Assembly (NCBI GenBank): GCA_039821605.1
Contig: JBCBNV010000001.1
Coordinates: 1-64,000 of the forward strand
DNA: 64,000 nt
Direction: 5' to 3'
Origin: CALBPI01 sp039821605
Lineage (GTDB): Bacteria; Pseudomonadota; Gammaproteobacteria; Steroidobacterales; Woeseiaceae
Of this stretch, positions 26,275 to 38,360 are shown piece after piece. The notes under the pieces are model-generated. The model saw only the letters and a list, made by a program, of their open reading frames with translations, did not search any database and had not been told where the DNA came from. A program made the position numbers and the translations under genes. The number at the start of each line of letters is the position of its first letter. Within the stretch, counting starts at the first letter, position 1.

Positions 26275-27181
26275 TTACGCCAACCCGCGCATCGACGGAC
26301 ACGACAAGGATGCCGATGCTGTTGCCGGTGCCGTCTACGCAGACCCGGCCAAGGTCGTATGGGTGGGCGCTATGGCAGTGCTGGGTATTGTCGGCGCGGC
26401 ACTTACCATGACAACTGGCGCCGTCGTGCTTTTCGTCGTCAGCACAGCCGTCACTCTGTGCCTCGGGCACTCGCTGGGCATGCACCGGCGCTTCATCCAC
26501 AAGAGCTACCGCTGCCCCAAGTGGCTGGAGTACCTGTTTGTCCACTTCGGCGTGCTCGTCGGGCTCGCTGGTCCATTCGGCATGCTGCGCACCCACGACC
26601 TGCGGGATTGGGCACAGCGACAGACGGCCTGCCACCCGTATTTCTCGCACGCATCGCGCTGGCACAAGGACCTGCTCTGGCAGCTGTTCTTCTCGATCCG
26701 GCTCGAGCGACCACCCCGTATCGACATCGACGCGGATTACGCGAGTGATCCCGTCTACCGCGTCATGGAACGGACCTGGCATTTCCAGCAGCTGCCCTGG
26801 GCAATCCTGTTCTACGCTATAGGTGGTTGGGGCTGGGTGGCCTGGGGCATCGGCTCACGCGTGACCGTGTCGATCTTTGGCCACTGGCTGATCGGCTACT
26901 TCGCGCACAACGAGGGTGAAAGGCGCTGGCACGTCGAGGGCGCGGCGGTGCAGGGACACAACGTGCGCTGGACGGCGCTGCTAACGATGGGTGAGTGCTG
27001 GCACAACAACCACCACGCGTTTCCCGGGTCAGCCAGGCTCGGGCTCGAGCCGGAACAGTGGGACCCGGGCTGGTGGGTGTTGCAAGGCATGGAGCACGTT
27101 GGACTGGCGCGCGACTTTGTGTTGCCGGAGCAGCTTAGACCGCGGGCGGAGTTGGTGGACCTGGCGAAAACACTGCGTTGA
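26264..27181 (+). CDS. Acyl-CoA/fatty-acid desaturase-like membrane protein
   Basis: The 305-residue product has membrane helices and two of the three desaturase histidine boxes: LGHSLGMHRRFIH near residue 68, and GECWHNNHHAFP near residue 243. The usual central HRxHH box is replaced by RTHDLRDWAQRQ. Members of the family with this variant exist to my knowledge, but the substrate is unknown. Cotranslated with the upstream membrane protein. Confidence 0.78.
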   Translation: MHADYANPRIDGHDKDADAVAGAVYADPAKVVWVGAMAVLGIVGAALTMTTGAVVLFVVSTAVTLCLGHSLGMHRRFIHKSYRCPKWLEYLFVHFGVLVGLAGPFGMLRTHDLRDWAQRQTACHPYFSHASRWHKDLLWQLFFSIRLERPPRIDIDADYASDPVYRVMERTWHFQQLPWAILFYAIGGWGWVAWGIGSRVTVSIFGHWLIGYFAHNEGERRWHVEGAAVQGHNVRWTALLTMGECWHNNHHAFPGSARLGLEPEQWDPGWWVLQGMEHVGLARDFVLPEQLRPRAELVDLAKTLR

Positions 27182-27193
27182 CGTGCAGAGATC

Positions 27194-27290
27194 CGTCATT
27201 GCGAGCCCGCGCAGCGGGCGCGGCAATCTCTTGCCGGCATCGCGCTGTTTGGGAGATCGCCGCGGGGCCTCCGGCCCCTCGCGATGACGG
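27194..27290. repeat. REP-like palindromic repeat, full copy
   Basis: Same element as at 24806-24900, with CGTCATTGCGAGCCCGC at the left and CTCGCGATGACGG at the right. Lies between the desaturase-like gene and uvrA. Confidence 0.8.
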
Positions 27291-27355
27291 TGCTGGGCTA
27301 GGCCCCTCGCGATGACGGTGCTGGGCTAGGCCCCTCGCGATGACGGTGCTGGGCT
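27273..27355. repeat. Tandem 28-bp repeats from a REP end
   Basis: Units at 27273-27300, 27301-27328 and 27329-27355 (last base differing) share GGCCCCTCGCGATGACGG and TGCTGGGCT. A degenerate fourth copy follows. The unit length is the same as in the array at 20013-20096, although the sequence comes from the other end of the element. Confidence 0.85.
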
Positions 27356-27405
27356 GCGCCCCTCGCGACGACTGGCCTACGTTCGACTCCTCGCGCTGAC
27401 CGCGA

Positions 27406-30300
<2,895 letters not shown>

Positions 30301-30374
30301 GAGCGACCCGGCCGGAGCGGAACAACCTGCTAATATACGCCGCCTCGCGCCGACCGCGCAAAGCACTTCTCACT

Positions 30375-31556
30375 TTGTCACACGACACTGCGACAGCGAC
30401 GCCTGCGCGTCTACGCTCTGACGAACTCGGCTTCGTGGCGCGCCTCAGTGGCATCGCGATTTCGCGCCTGCTTGGCCTGTTCATGGTGCTGCCCGTCATG
30501 GCGCTCTGGGCCGACGGTTTGCCCGGCGCCTCCCCGCTGCTCGTGGGCGTCGCCGTGGGGGGTTATGGCGTTACTCAAGCCCTGCTGCAGATTCCCTACG
30601 GCATGTTGTCGGATCGCTTGGGGCGCAAGCCCGTGGCCGCCGTCGGCTTGGCCGTCTTCCTGCTGGGCAGCGCCGTGGCCGCGGGCGCCGAGGGTATCTG
30701 GGGTGTGATCTTTGGCCGACTGCTGCAGGGTGCGGGTGCCGTGTCGGCGACGCTGTCCGCATGGCTTGCCGACCGCACACGCGACGAAGTGCGCACGCCG
30801 GCCATGGCGATCTTTGGCGCGGCCATCGGTGCCTCGTTCCTGCTCGCGCTCGTGCTGGGGCCGCTGCTGGCAGCCGCCGTCGGTGTACGTGGCCTGTTCT
30901 GGCTGTCTGCAGGTTTCGGTGCGCTGGCCGTCGTGCTCGTGCTGACGGCGCCTGGGTCTAAGCCGGCGGCCGCGGCAGATCCGCGAGACTGGTCGGGCGT
31001 CATGCGCCCCGATCTGTTGGCCATGAACGGTGCGATCCTCGTCCTTCACGCGGCGCTCACGGCGTTCTTCGTGCTGGCGCCTTACCTGCTCATGAATGAG
31101 ATCGCGCTGCCCGAGCATCGGCACTGGCAGGTCTACACCGTCACGCTCGCTGCAGCCTTGCCCATCGCCATTCCGCTCATCATGCGCGATGGGCGCGAAG
31201 GCAGTCGTTACATGCTGCTGGCGCTGGCCCTGCTTGCGGGGGGCTTCGTGCTCATCGCGGCGGGTCGCAGCCTCTGGTTGTTTGGCGCTGGCTGCACCCT
31301 GTTTTTCGCGGGCTTCAGTTACCTCGAGGCGGCGTTGCCTGCAGCCATGTCGCGCCGCGCGCCGGCTGAGCAGCGCGGTGCGGCTATGGGCTTGTTCTCC
31401 AGCAGCCAGTTCTTCGGCGCTTTCGTGGGCGGTACGGCCGCCGGTGCGATCGTGGGCACCTCAGGCGCTGTGGCGGGCGCCATGGGGGTCGCGGTGCTGC
31501 TCGGCGGCTGGCTCTTACTGGCAGCCTTCAATTCCCGGTCGAAACACGCCGATTAG
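30375..31556 (+). CDS. MFS transporter next to uvrA
   Basis: Twelve-helix efflux-type major facilitator. The loop 2-3 motif GMLSDRLGRKPV is intact and the product has about 393 residues from the TTG at 30375. That start is not well supported by a ribosome-binding site; other in-frame starts exist. The AT-rich patch around 30331-30338 between uvrA and this gene could hold -10 elements for either strand. Substrate unknown. Confidence 0.85.
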   Translation: MSHDTATATPARLRSDELGFVARLSGIAISRLLGLFMVLPVMALWADGLPGASPLLVGVAVGGYGVTQALLQIPYGMLSDRLGRKPVAAVGLAVFLLGSAVAAGAEGIWGVIFGRLLQGAGAVSATLSAWLADRTRDEVRTPAMAIFGAAIGASFLLALVLGPLLAAAVGVRGLFWLSAGFGALAVVLVLTAPGSKPAAAADPRDWSGVMRPDLLAMNGAILVLHAALTAFFVLAPYLLMNEIALPEHRHWQVYTVTLAAALPIAIPLIMRDGREGSRYMLLALALLAGGFVLIAAGRSLWLFGAGCTLFFAGFSYLEAALPAAMSRRAPAEQRGAAMGLFSSSQFFGAFVGGTAAGAIVGTSGAVAGAMGVAVLLGGWLLLAAFNSRSKHAD

Positions 31557-31623
31557 CGCTGGCAATTGGCCCGCCAGCATTTACAATCTAGGGTCGCTTC
31601 ACGCACTTTTTCAGGGGTTTTCC

Positions 31624-32079
31624 ATGGCGCGCGGTATCAACAAGGTCATTCTCGTCGGCAACCTGGGTCAGGACCCGGAGACGCGCTACATGCCCAGCGG
31701 GGGCGCGGTGACGAACCTGCGCATCGCGACGAGCGAGAGCTGGAAGGACAAGCAGACGGGCGAGCAGCAGGAGCGCACGGAGTGGCACAGCGTGGCCATG
31801 TTCAACCGCCTGGCCGAGATCGCGGCCGAGTACCTGCGCAAGGGCTCTCAGGTCTACATCGAGGGCAAGCTGCGCACGCGCAAGTGGCAGGACAAGGAAG
31901 GTCGCGATCGTTACACGACCGAGGTCATCGCCGACGAAATGCAGATGCTGGGTGGCCGCGGTGGCGCAGGCTCGCCCATGGCCGGTGGTGGCGGGGGCGG
32001 CCAGCAGCGCCCGCAAATCGCACCCGCTTCGCAGTCCGCGGCGGCCGTTAACGACTTTGACGACGATATTCCGTTCTAG
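31624..32079 (+). CDS. ssb: Single-stranded DNA-binding protein
   Basis: The ATG at 31624 gives 151 residues starting MARGINKVILVGNLGQDPE. The OB fold covers about residues 1-110. A Gly/Gln-rich linker and the acidic tip DFDDDIPF follow; the tip recruits repair and replication partners. The frame remains open upstream inside the MFS gene, but SSB homology begins here. TACAAT at 31582-31587 is a possible -10. Confidence 0.96.
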   Translation: MARGINKVILVGNLGQDPETRYMPSGGAVTNLRIATSESWKDKQTGEQQERTEWHSVAMFNRLAEIAAEYLRKGSQVYIEGKLRTRKWQDKEGRDRYTTEVIADEMQMLGGRGGAGSPMAGGGGGGQQRPQIAPASQSAAAVNDFDDDIPF

Positions 32080-32096
32080 GTCTTGCGTCGCGCTTA

Positions 32097-32128
32097 GAAA
32101 AGACCCGCCTCGTGCGGGTCTTTTTTTT
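32097..32128 (+). terminator. Intrinsic terminator after ssb
   Basis: AGACCCGC (32101-32108) pairs with GCGGGTCT (32114-32121) across a 5-nt loop, extended by flanking A and T runs. A run of T follows. Confidence 0.92.
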
Positions 32129-32164
32129 GGGCGCTACACTGCACGCGAGGACGAGGAGAGCGAG

Positions 32165-32557
32165 ATGGCGAAAGTGACTGGCCTGGGCGGTGTGTTTTTC
32201 AAGAGCCCCGACCCGGAGGCGCTCTGCGCGTGGTACGCAGAGCATTTAGGGATGACGATCGGGCCCGACTTCAACGGCGCGGTGTTCCATGCGAACACAC
32301 AGCCCAGCGAGGGCTACTCGGTCTGGAGCCCCTTCAAGGACGATACGACCTACTTCGCGCCGACCGACCAGACCTTCATGATCAACCTGATCGTTGACGA
32401 CCTCGACGGTGCGCTCGCGCAAGTGGCCGCTGCCGGCGCCACGCTCCATGGCGAGCCCGAGCGCAGCGAATTTGGCGCCTTCGGTTGGTTCACCGACCCG
32501 GTCGGCAACAAAGTCGAGCTATGGCAGCCCGACGGTGGCGATGCGGCCGAGTCTTAA
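32165..32557 (+). CDS. VOC superfamily (glyoxalase-like) protein
   Basis: The 130 residues start AKVTGLGGVFFKSPDPEALCAWYAEHLGM and contain a second half-domain ending FTDPVGNKVELWQP, whose glutamate is the usual metal ligand. Substrate unknown. GAGGAGAG just before the ATG at 32165 supports the start. The end overlaps the lipase-like gene. Confidence 0.82.
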   Translation: MAKVTGLGGVFFKSPDPEALCAWYAEHLGMTIGPDFNGAVFHANTQPSEGYSVWSPFKDDTTYFAPTDQTFMINLIVDDLDGALAQVAAAGATLHGEPERSEFGAFGWFTDPVGNKVELWQPDGGDAAES

Positions 32558-33290
32558 CAGCGTCCTTGCGTTAGCGCTGGTCGGCCTCGCACTCGTGGTG
32601 GCACCCTCGCAGGCATCGGGCGCACCGACGCAGGCCGAAGCTGCACAGACGGTCGTGTTGCTGCACGGCCTCGCACGCAGCGCCAGGTCGATGCGGCGCA
32701 TGGCGTCCTCGCTCGAGTCGTCGGGCTACACCGTGTGCAACATTGATTACCCGTCGACGGACCACGCCATCGAGGTGCTGGCCGCGGAACATGTGCTGCC
32801 CGAGATCGAAACCTGCGCGGCTGACGCAGAGCAGGTGCATTTCGTCACCCATTCGATGGGCGGCATTATCGTGCGCTACCTCGCCACGCTCGACGCCGCG
32901 CCCGCCATTGGGCGTGTCGTCATGCTGGGCCCACCGAACTCGGGCAGCGAGGTCGTGGACCGTATCGGCGACTGGGCGGCGTTCAATGCGTTGAACGGCC
33001 CGGCCGGGCAGCAGCTCGGTACCGATGCCGAAAGCCTGCCCAACCAGCTCGGTCCCGCGTCGTTTGAGGTCGGCGTCATCGCCGGGCGACGTTCGATCAA
33101 CTGGATCAACTCGTCGATGATCGAAGGTCGTGATGACGGCAAGGTGTCAGTCAAGAGCGCGCAACTCGAAGGCATGGCGGACTTCCTGATCCTGCCCGTG
33201 ACGCACCCGATGATGATGCGCAGCCGACGTGTGATTCGCGAGACACAACACTTCCTGCAGCACGGCAAGTTTGGTGCAAAGGCAGAATAG
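32541..33290 (+). CDS. Alpha/beta-hydrolase, lipase/esterase-like, exported
   Basis: The ATG at 32541 gives 249 residues with a signal peptide (LNSVLALALVGLALVVAPSQASG). Next come the oxyanion segment VVLLHGLARS, the nucleophile elbow HSMGG, and the C-terminal histidine in LPVTHPMM. Periplasmic esterase or lipase activity is inferred. It overlaps the VOC gene by 17 bp. Confidence 0.82.
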   Translation: MRPSLNSVLALALVGLALVVAPSQASGAPTQAEAAQTVVLLHGLARSARSMRRMASSLESSGYTVCNIDYPSTDHAIEVLAAEHVLPEIETCAADAEQVHFVTHSMGGIIVRYLATLDAAPAIGRVVMLGPPNSGSEVVDRIGDWAAFNALNGPAGQQLGTDAESLPNQLGPASFEVGVIAGRRSINWINSSMIEGRDDGKVSVKSAQLEGMADFLILPVTHPMMMRSRRVIRETQHFLQHGKFGAKAE

Positions 33291-33293
33291 GGC

Positions 33294-34307
33294 GTGACCG
33301 AGCTCATTGATCTTGGCGCCATCGACCGCGCTGCGTTCCGCGACCGTGTTTTGGGAGGCGACCAGCCGGCGCTCATGCGCGGGCTGGTCGCGGACTGGCC
33401 GCTCATTGCGGCCGCTGGCGATGCCGAATCGTTCACGCGCGCTGTTGTCGCTGGCGACGCCGCGCATCCCGTTCAGGCTTTTGTCGCCGCGCCCGAGGTG
33501 GGCGGCCGTTATTTCTACAACGACGACTTCACAGGCTTCAATTTCGAACGCCGGCAGATGCAGCTGGGCGCGTTGTTCGAGCGCGTGTACGCGCTGCGAG
33601 AGGTTGACGATCCGGAGGGCATTTATGCGGGTGCGATTCCGCTGACGGGGCCGATGGCCCGCGTAGCCGATGCCTTGCCGATGCCGGTGCTCGAGGGTAT
33701 CGACGATCGGTTGGTATCGCTGTGGTTCGGTAACCGCGGGCAGACCGCGATCCATTGGGATCTGCCGCAGAACATCGCCTGTGTCCTAGCCGGCAAGCGA
33801 CGCTTCACGCTGTTCCCGCCCGACCAGCTCGAGAATCTCTACATGGGACCCGTCGACGTGACGCTTGCGGGGCAACCCGTGAGCCTCGTCGACCCCCTGA
33901 AGCCGGATCTCGAGCGCTTCCCGCGATACGCCGAGGCGGAACAGCACAAGATCGTCGTGACGCTGGAGCCCGGCGACGCGCTGTACCTGCCGAGCCTCTG
34001 GTTTCACCATGTCGAGTCGCTCGAGCCCGTCGGTGCGCTCGTCAACTACTGGTGGCGTGATGCGGCCGCGCACATGGTGACGCCGCTGTTCACGCTGCTG
34101 CACGCCATGCTCACGCTCAAGGACTTGCCTGAGAACGAGCTTGCCAACTGGCGCCGCCTGTTCGATCACTACGTTTTCGAGCGCGACGACGACACGCTCG
34201 CGCATCTGCCCGAGCACGCGCGGGGCTTCCTGGGTGACACGACCCCGGAGCGCGCGCAGAGGCTGCGAGCCTTTCTGGCCCACAGCCTCGGCGTGCGGCC
34301 GCGTTAG
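33294..34307 (+). CDS. JmjC/cupin-like Fe(II)-dependent oxygenase family protein
   Basis: The 337-residue product resembles the cupin_8/JmjC-like family. QTAIHWDLPQNIACVLAGKRRFTLF-type sequence supplies the HxD metal ligands near residue 152, and LYLPSLWFHHVESL supplies the distal histidine. A 2-oxoglutarate-dependent hydroxylation is expected from the family; the substrate is unknown. It starts at GTG, three bases after the hydrolase stop. Confidence 0.8.
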   Translation: MTELIDLGAIDRAAFRDRVLGGDQPALMRGLVADWPLIAAAGDAESFTRAVVAGDAAHPVQAFVAAPEVGGRYFYNDDFTGFNFERRQMQLGALFERVYALREVDDPEGIYAGAIPLTGPMARVADALPMPVLEGIDDRLVSLWFGNRGQTAIHWDLPQNIACVLAGKRRFTLFPPDQLENLYMGPVDVTLAGQPVSLVDPLKPDLERFPRYAEAEQHKIVVTLEPGDALYLPSLWFHHVESLEPVGALVNYWWRDAAAHMVTPLFTLLHAMLTLKDLPENELANWRRLFDHYVFERDDDTLAHLPEHARGFLGDTTPERAQRLRAFLAHSLGVRPR

Positions 34308-34469
34308 CCCGGGGACGCTGGCTCTCGCAACACCACCGGACCAGGCCTACGCGGCGCAGGCCATGCGAAATGCGCGCAAGGCGCATCCCGTGCCCATTCA
34401 CTGTCGCGGCGCACGGTGCTATCCCGGCTCTGGTATCTTGCGAGGCCCCCACTGCGCTAAAATGGCGGG

Positions 34470-35813
34470 ATGCCCGGAAAGCTCTACATCAGCACTTACG
34501 GCTGCCAAATGAACGAGTACGACTCGTCCAAGATGGCCGACGTGCTCGCCGAATCGCACGGCATGACGCTCACGCAAAAGCCCGAAGAGGCCGACGTGCT
34601 GCTCGTTAACACTTGCTCGATTCGCGAAAAGGCCGCCGAGAAGGTGTTCTCGGAGCTGGGCCGTTGGAAACCCTACAAGCTCGCCAAGCCCGGCACGCTC
34701 ATCGGCGTGGGCGGTTGCGTCGCGAGCCAGGAAGGCGAGGCGATTACAAAGCGCGCACCGTTTGTCGACATCGTGTTCGGCCCGCAGACGCTGCACCGCC
34801 TGCCCGAGCTCCTCGAGTCCGCGCGCGCCGACAAGAAGAGCGTCGTCGACATCTCGTTTCCGGAAATTGAGAAGTTCGATCGCCTGCCCGAGCCTCGCGC
34901 CGAGGGACCAACGGCATTCGTCTCGGTCATGGAAGGCTGCAGCAAGTACTGCTCGTTCTGCGTGGTGCCTTATACGCGCGGCGAGGAAATCAGCCGCCCC
35001 TTCGACGACGTCATCGTCGAGTGCGCGCAGCTGGCCGGGAAGGGCGTGCGCGAGATCAACCTGCTCGGGCAAAACGTCAATGCCTACCGCGGCCCCATGC
35101 ACGGCGGTGAAGTCTCGGATCTCGCGACGCTCATTCACTACGTCGCGCAGATCGAGGGCATCGACCGCATTCGCTTCACGACCTCGCACCCGGTGGAGTT
35201 CACGGACAGCCTCATCGAGGCCTACGCCAACGTGCCCAAGCTCGCGAACTACCTGCACCTGCCCGTGCAGTCGGGTTCGGACCGAACGCTGGCGCGCATG
35301 AAGCGCGGCCACACGGCGCTCGAGTACAAGCAGAAGATCCGCAAGCTGCGTGAGGCGCGCCCGGACATCAGCTTGTCGTCGGACTTCATCGTGGGCTTTC
35401 CCGGCGAAACGGATCGCGACTTTGAAGCGACCATGAACCTCATCGCCGACATCGGCTTCGACCAGTCGTTCAGCTTCATCTATTCGGCGCGCCCGGGCAC
35501 GCCCGCGGCGGCGCTGCCCGATGAAGTGCCGATGGCCGTGAAGAAAGAACGCCTCAAGCTGTTGCAGCAACGCATCATTCAGCAGGCCGCCGCAATCAGC
35601 CGTGGCATGGTGGGCCGCGTTGAGCGTGTGCTCGTCGAGAAGCCGTCCCGCAAGGACCCCAACCAGCTTTCGGGCCGCACCGAGAACATGCGCTGGGTCA
35701 ACTTCGACGGTCCTGCCAGCCTTATCGGCGACTTCGCCGACGTCGTCATCACCGAGGCGCTGCCCAACTCGCTGCGCGGCAGGCTCGTGGCGGACACGGC
35801 TGAAGCCGTGTGA
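34470..35813 (+). CDS. miaB: tRNA-2-methylthio-N6-dimethylallyladenosine synthase
   Basis: Radical SAM methylthiotransferase that modifies A37 of tRNAs reading UNN codons. The 447 residues include the N-terminal auxiliary-cluster cysteines (TYGCQMN, NTCSIRE, GGCVA), the radical-SAM CSKYCSFC motif near residue 155 and a C-terminal TRAM domain. First gene of the miaB-phoH-ybeY-corC-lnt block. Confidence 0.96.
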   Translation: MPGKLYISTYGCQMNEYDSSKMADVLAESHGMTLTQKPEEADVLLVNTCSIREKAAEKVFSELGRWKPYKLAKPGTLIGVGGCVASQEGEAITKRAPFVDIVFGPQTLHRLPELLESARADKKSVVDISFPEIEKFDRLPEPRAEGPTAFVSVMEGCSKYCSFCVVPYTRGEEISRPFDDVIVECAQLAGKGVREINLLGQNVNAYRGPMHGGEVSDLATLIHYVAQIEGIDRIRFTTSHPVEFTDSLIEAYANVPKLANYLHLPVQSGSDRTLARMKRGHTALEYKQKIRKLREARPDISLSSDFIVGFPGETDRDFEATMNLIADIGFDQSFSFIYSARPGTPAAALPDEVPMAVKKERLKLLQQRIIQQAAAISRGMVGRVERVLVEKPSRKDPNQLSGRTENMRWVNFDGPASLIGDFADVVITEALPNSLRGRLVADTAEAV

Positions 35814-35940
35814 CCACGCGCCCGCATGCCTTGGGCGCGCTGGTTCTTGGTGCGATGACTCATTTTGGGGCTTGGCGGGGCGCGATTGGTGGCGTAGTCT
35901 CAGATTTCCCTGGCAGGAATCTCAAGGTGCGCGAGACACT

Positions 35941-36936
35941 TTGACCGACACCACAGTCAGCCGCGATCTGGTACTCGAGCCCGAGGACAATGCCCGGCTC
36001 GCCAACTTAAGCGGCCAATTCGACGAACATCTCCGCCAGATCGAGCGCAGGCTCGATATCGAAATCGCCAACCGCGGCAATCACTTCAGAGTCGTCGGCG
36101 CAGAAAGCGCCGCTCGCAAAGGCGAGCACGTGTTGCGTCAGCTTTTCGAGCTGACCGATCGCGAACGTCTCGATCCCGAACATATTCACATCTGTCTACA
36201 GGAGTCAGGTATGCAGCCAGCCCACGGTGACAAGCCGAATCTTTCCGTCGCGGACGCGCCGGACGAACTCGTCATACGAACGCGTCGCAAGTTGATTCGG
36301 CCCCGGGGCGGCAACCAGCATGGTTACCTGGCGCGCATCCGCGCCAATGACCTGTCGTTTGGTATCGGCCCCGCCGGGACGGGCAAGACCTATCTGGCTG
36401 TCGCGGCTGCCGTCGAGGCGCTCGAGACCGACCGCGTGCGTCGCATCGTGCTCGTGCGTCCGGCCGTCGAGGCGGGCGAGCGACTGGGGTTCCTGCCTGG
36501 CGATCTGACGCAGAAGGTCGACCCTTACCTGCGTCCCATGTATGACGCGCTCTACGAAATGATGGGCTACGAACAGGTAGGCAAGCTGCTTGAGCGCAAC
36601 GTCATCGAAGTGGCGCCGCTTGCGTTCATGCGCGGCCGCTCGCTCAACGAATCGTTCATCATTCTGGATGAAGCGCAGAACACCACCGTGGCGCAGATGA
36701 AGATGTTCCTGACGCGCATCGGCTTTGGCTCGACGGCCGTGGTCACGGGCGACGTCACCCAGATCGATTTGCCCTCGGGTCAACTGTCGGGTCTCAAACA
36801 CGTGATGCGCGTGTTGGCCGATGTGCCCGGTGTGGGACTGTCTCAATTCGGTGCCAAGGACGTGGTCCGCCACCCGCTCGTGCAGAAGATCGTCGATGCC
36901 TATGACGCCTTCGAGCAGGACGCCCTCGAGGACTGA
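35941..36936 (+). CDS. phoH: PhoH-family ATPase
   Basis: Predicted RNA-associated P-loop ATPase (YbeZ type). The TTG at 35941 (TDTTVSRDLVLEPEDN) gives 331 residues, the usual length; the frame is open upstream but with no homology. Walker A is GPAGTGKTYLAVA and Walker B is FIILDEAQNTT. The stop overlaps the start of ybeY. Confidence 0.9.
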   Translation: MTDTTVSRDLVLEPEDNARLANLSGQFDEHLRQIERRLDIEIANRGNHFRVVGAESAARKGEHVLRQLFELTDRERLDPEHIHICLQESGMQPAHGDKPNLSVADAPDELVIRTRRKLIRPRGGNQHGYLARIRANDLSFGIGPAGTGKTYLAVAAAVEALETDRVRRIVLVRPAVEAGERLGFLPGDLTQKVDPYLRPMYDALYEMMGYEQVGKLLERNVIEVAPLAFMRGRSLNESFIILDEAQNTTVAQMKMFLTRIGFGSTAVVTGDVTQIDLPSGQLSGLKHVMRVLADVPGVGLSQFGAKDVVRHPLVQKIVDAYDAFEQDALED

Positions 36937-37433
36937 TGGCGGCGGCGGCACTGGGCGTCAACGTCCACCGGACGGATACGAACGACGACGTCCCCGACGA
37001 CGCCTTTCTGCATCGCGCTGCGGCGATGGCGGCGCAAGCCGCTGAGGCCGACAAACGCGGATTCGACGGCCCGCGAGACGTCGCGATCGGCATCGTTTCG
37101 CCCGACGAGAGCCAGGCCCTCAACGCGCAGTGGCGCGACAAGGACAAGCCCACCAACGTGCTCGCGTTCCCGGCCCCGGCCATGCCCGGTCCGCCCGATG
37201 AGCCCGTACCGGCGGGTGATGTTGTGATTTGCGCCGAGGTCGTGAGCCGCGAGGCCCGGGACCAGGGCAAGTTGGCCGCGGCCCACTGGGCCCACATGGT
37301 GGTGCACGGCACCTTGCATCTCATGGGTTACGACCATATTGAGGAAGAAGATGCCGCAGTCATGGAGGCCGCGGAGCGTCGGGCGCTGGCTGCGCTGGGA
37401 TTCGAGGATCCTTACGCAGTTAACGATACCTGA
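36936..37433 (+). CDS. ybeY: Endoribonuclease YbeY
   Basis: Zinc-dependent RNase involved in 16S rRNA maturation and ribosome quality control. The catalytic motif HGTLHLMGYDH is complete, and DKPTNVLAFP is the other conserved segment. The 165 residues include a slightly long N-terminus. Confidence 0.95.
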   Translation: MAAAALGVNVHRTDTNDDVPDDAFLHRAAAMAAQAAEADKRGFDGPRDVAIGIVSPDESQALNAQWRDKDKPTNVLAFPAPAMPGPPDEPVPAGDVVICAEVVSREARDQGKLAAAHWAHMVVHGTLHLMGYDHIEEEDAAVMEAAERRALAALGFEDPYAVNDT

Positions 37434-37481
37434 CGGTTTTTGTTGCTATTATCGAGGTCCAGAACGGACTCCCACACCTGC

Positions 37482-38360
37482 ATGAGCGAAGACAAACCTC
37501 CGAGTAGGCCGGGCTCCACGACCGGCGTCTGGCAGCGTTTGCTGTCGGCGTTTCGTAGCGAGCCCCGCACACGCGAAGAAGTCCTCGAGATGATCGAGGA
37601 AGCTGGCGACCAGCTGCTGTTCGACGAGGACGAGCGGTCCATGCTCACGGGGGTTCTGGAAGTTTCCGAGACCCAGGTCCGTGACGTCATGGTGCCCCGC
37701 TCACAGATGGTGGTGCTCGAGGACGGCGTGCCGTTCGGCGAGATCCTGAAGACCATCATTGACTCGGGCCACTCCCGCTTCCCGCTGCACGGCGGCGAGC
37801 GTGACGAGATCATCGGCATCCTGCTCGCCAAGGACCTGCTCAACTGCCTGGGCGCACCCATGGATCAGCCGCTCGATGTCTCGCGCTGGTTGCGTCCCGT
37901 CGTGTTCATCCCCGAGACCAAGCGACTCAATACGTTGCTCAAGGAATTCCGTGCCAGCCACAACCACATGGCCGTGGTTGTCGACGAGTACGGTGGCGTG
38001 TCGGGGCTGCTCACCATTGAGGACGTGCTCGAGGAAATCGTCGGCGAGATCGACGACGAGCACGACCCCGAGGAAGACGCCTGGATTCGCCCCGACGGCG
38101 AGCGCGACGGCGAGCCGTTATACGCCGTGCGCGCGCTGACCCGTATCGACGAGTTCAACGAGTACTTTTCGTCCGAGCTCACCGACGAGCAGTACGACAC
38201 CGTGGGTGGCCTCGTCATGTGCGAGCTCGGCCGCATGCCACGGCGTGGCGAAGTCATCGAGCACGGTGGCTTCCGTTTTGTCGTGGTCCGCGCCGACCGG
38301 CGCCGCATTGACCTGTTGCAAGTGATGCGCGCCGGCAATGTCGCCGACGACGCAGCCTGA
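37482..38360 (+). CDS. corC: CorC/HlyC-type transporter-associated protein
   Basis: Cytoplasmic CBS-domain protein linked to magnesium/cobalt efflux (YbeX). The ATG at 37482 gives 292 residues. The CBS pair (VRDVMVPRSQMV and later VVVDEYGGVSGLLTIEDVLEEIVGEI-type sequence) is followed by the transporter-associated C-terminal domain (DTVGGLVMCELG). The lnt start lies within its last codons. Confidence 0.93.
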   Translation: MSEDKPPSRPGSTTGVWQRLLSAFRSEPRTREEVLEMIEEAGDQLLFDEDERSMLTGVLEVSETQVRDVMVPRSQMVVLEDGVPFGEILKTIIDSGHSRFPLHGGERDEIIGILLAKDLLNCLGAPMDQPLDVSRWLRPVVFIPETKRLNTLLKEFRASHNHMAVVVDEYGGVSGLLTIEDVLEEIVGEIDDEHDPEEDAWIRPDGERDGEPLYAVRALTRIDEFNEYFSSELTDEQYDTVGGLVMCELGRMPRRGEVIEHGGFRFVVVRADRRRIDLLQVMRAGNVADDAA

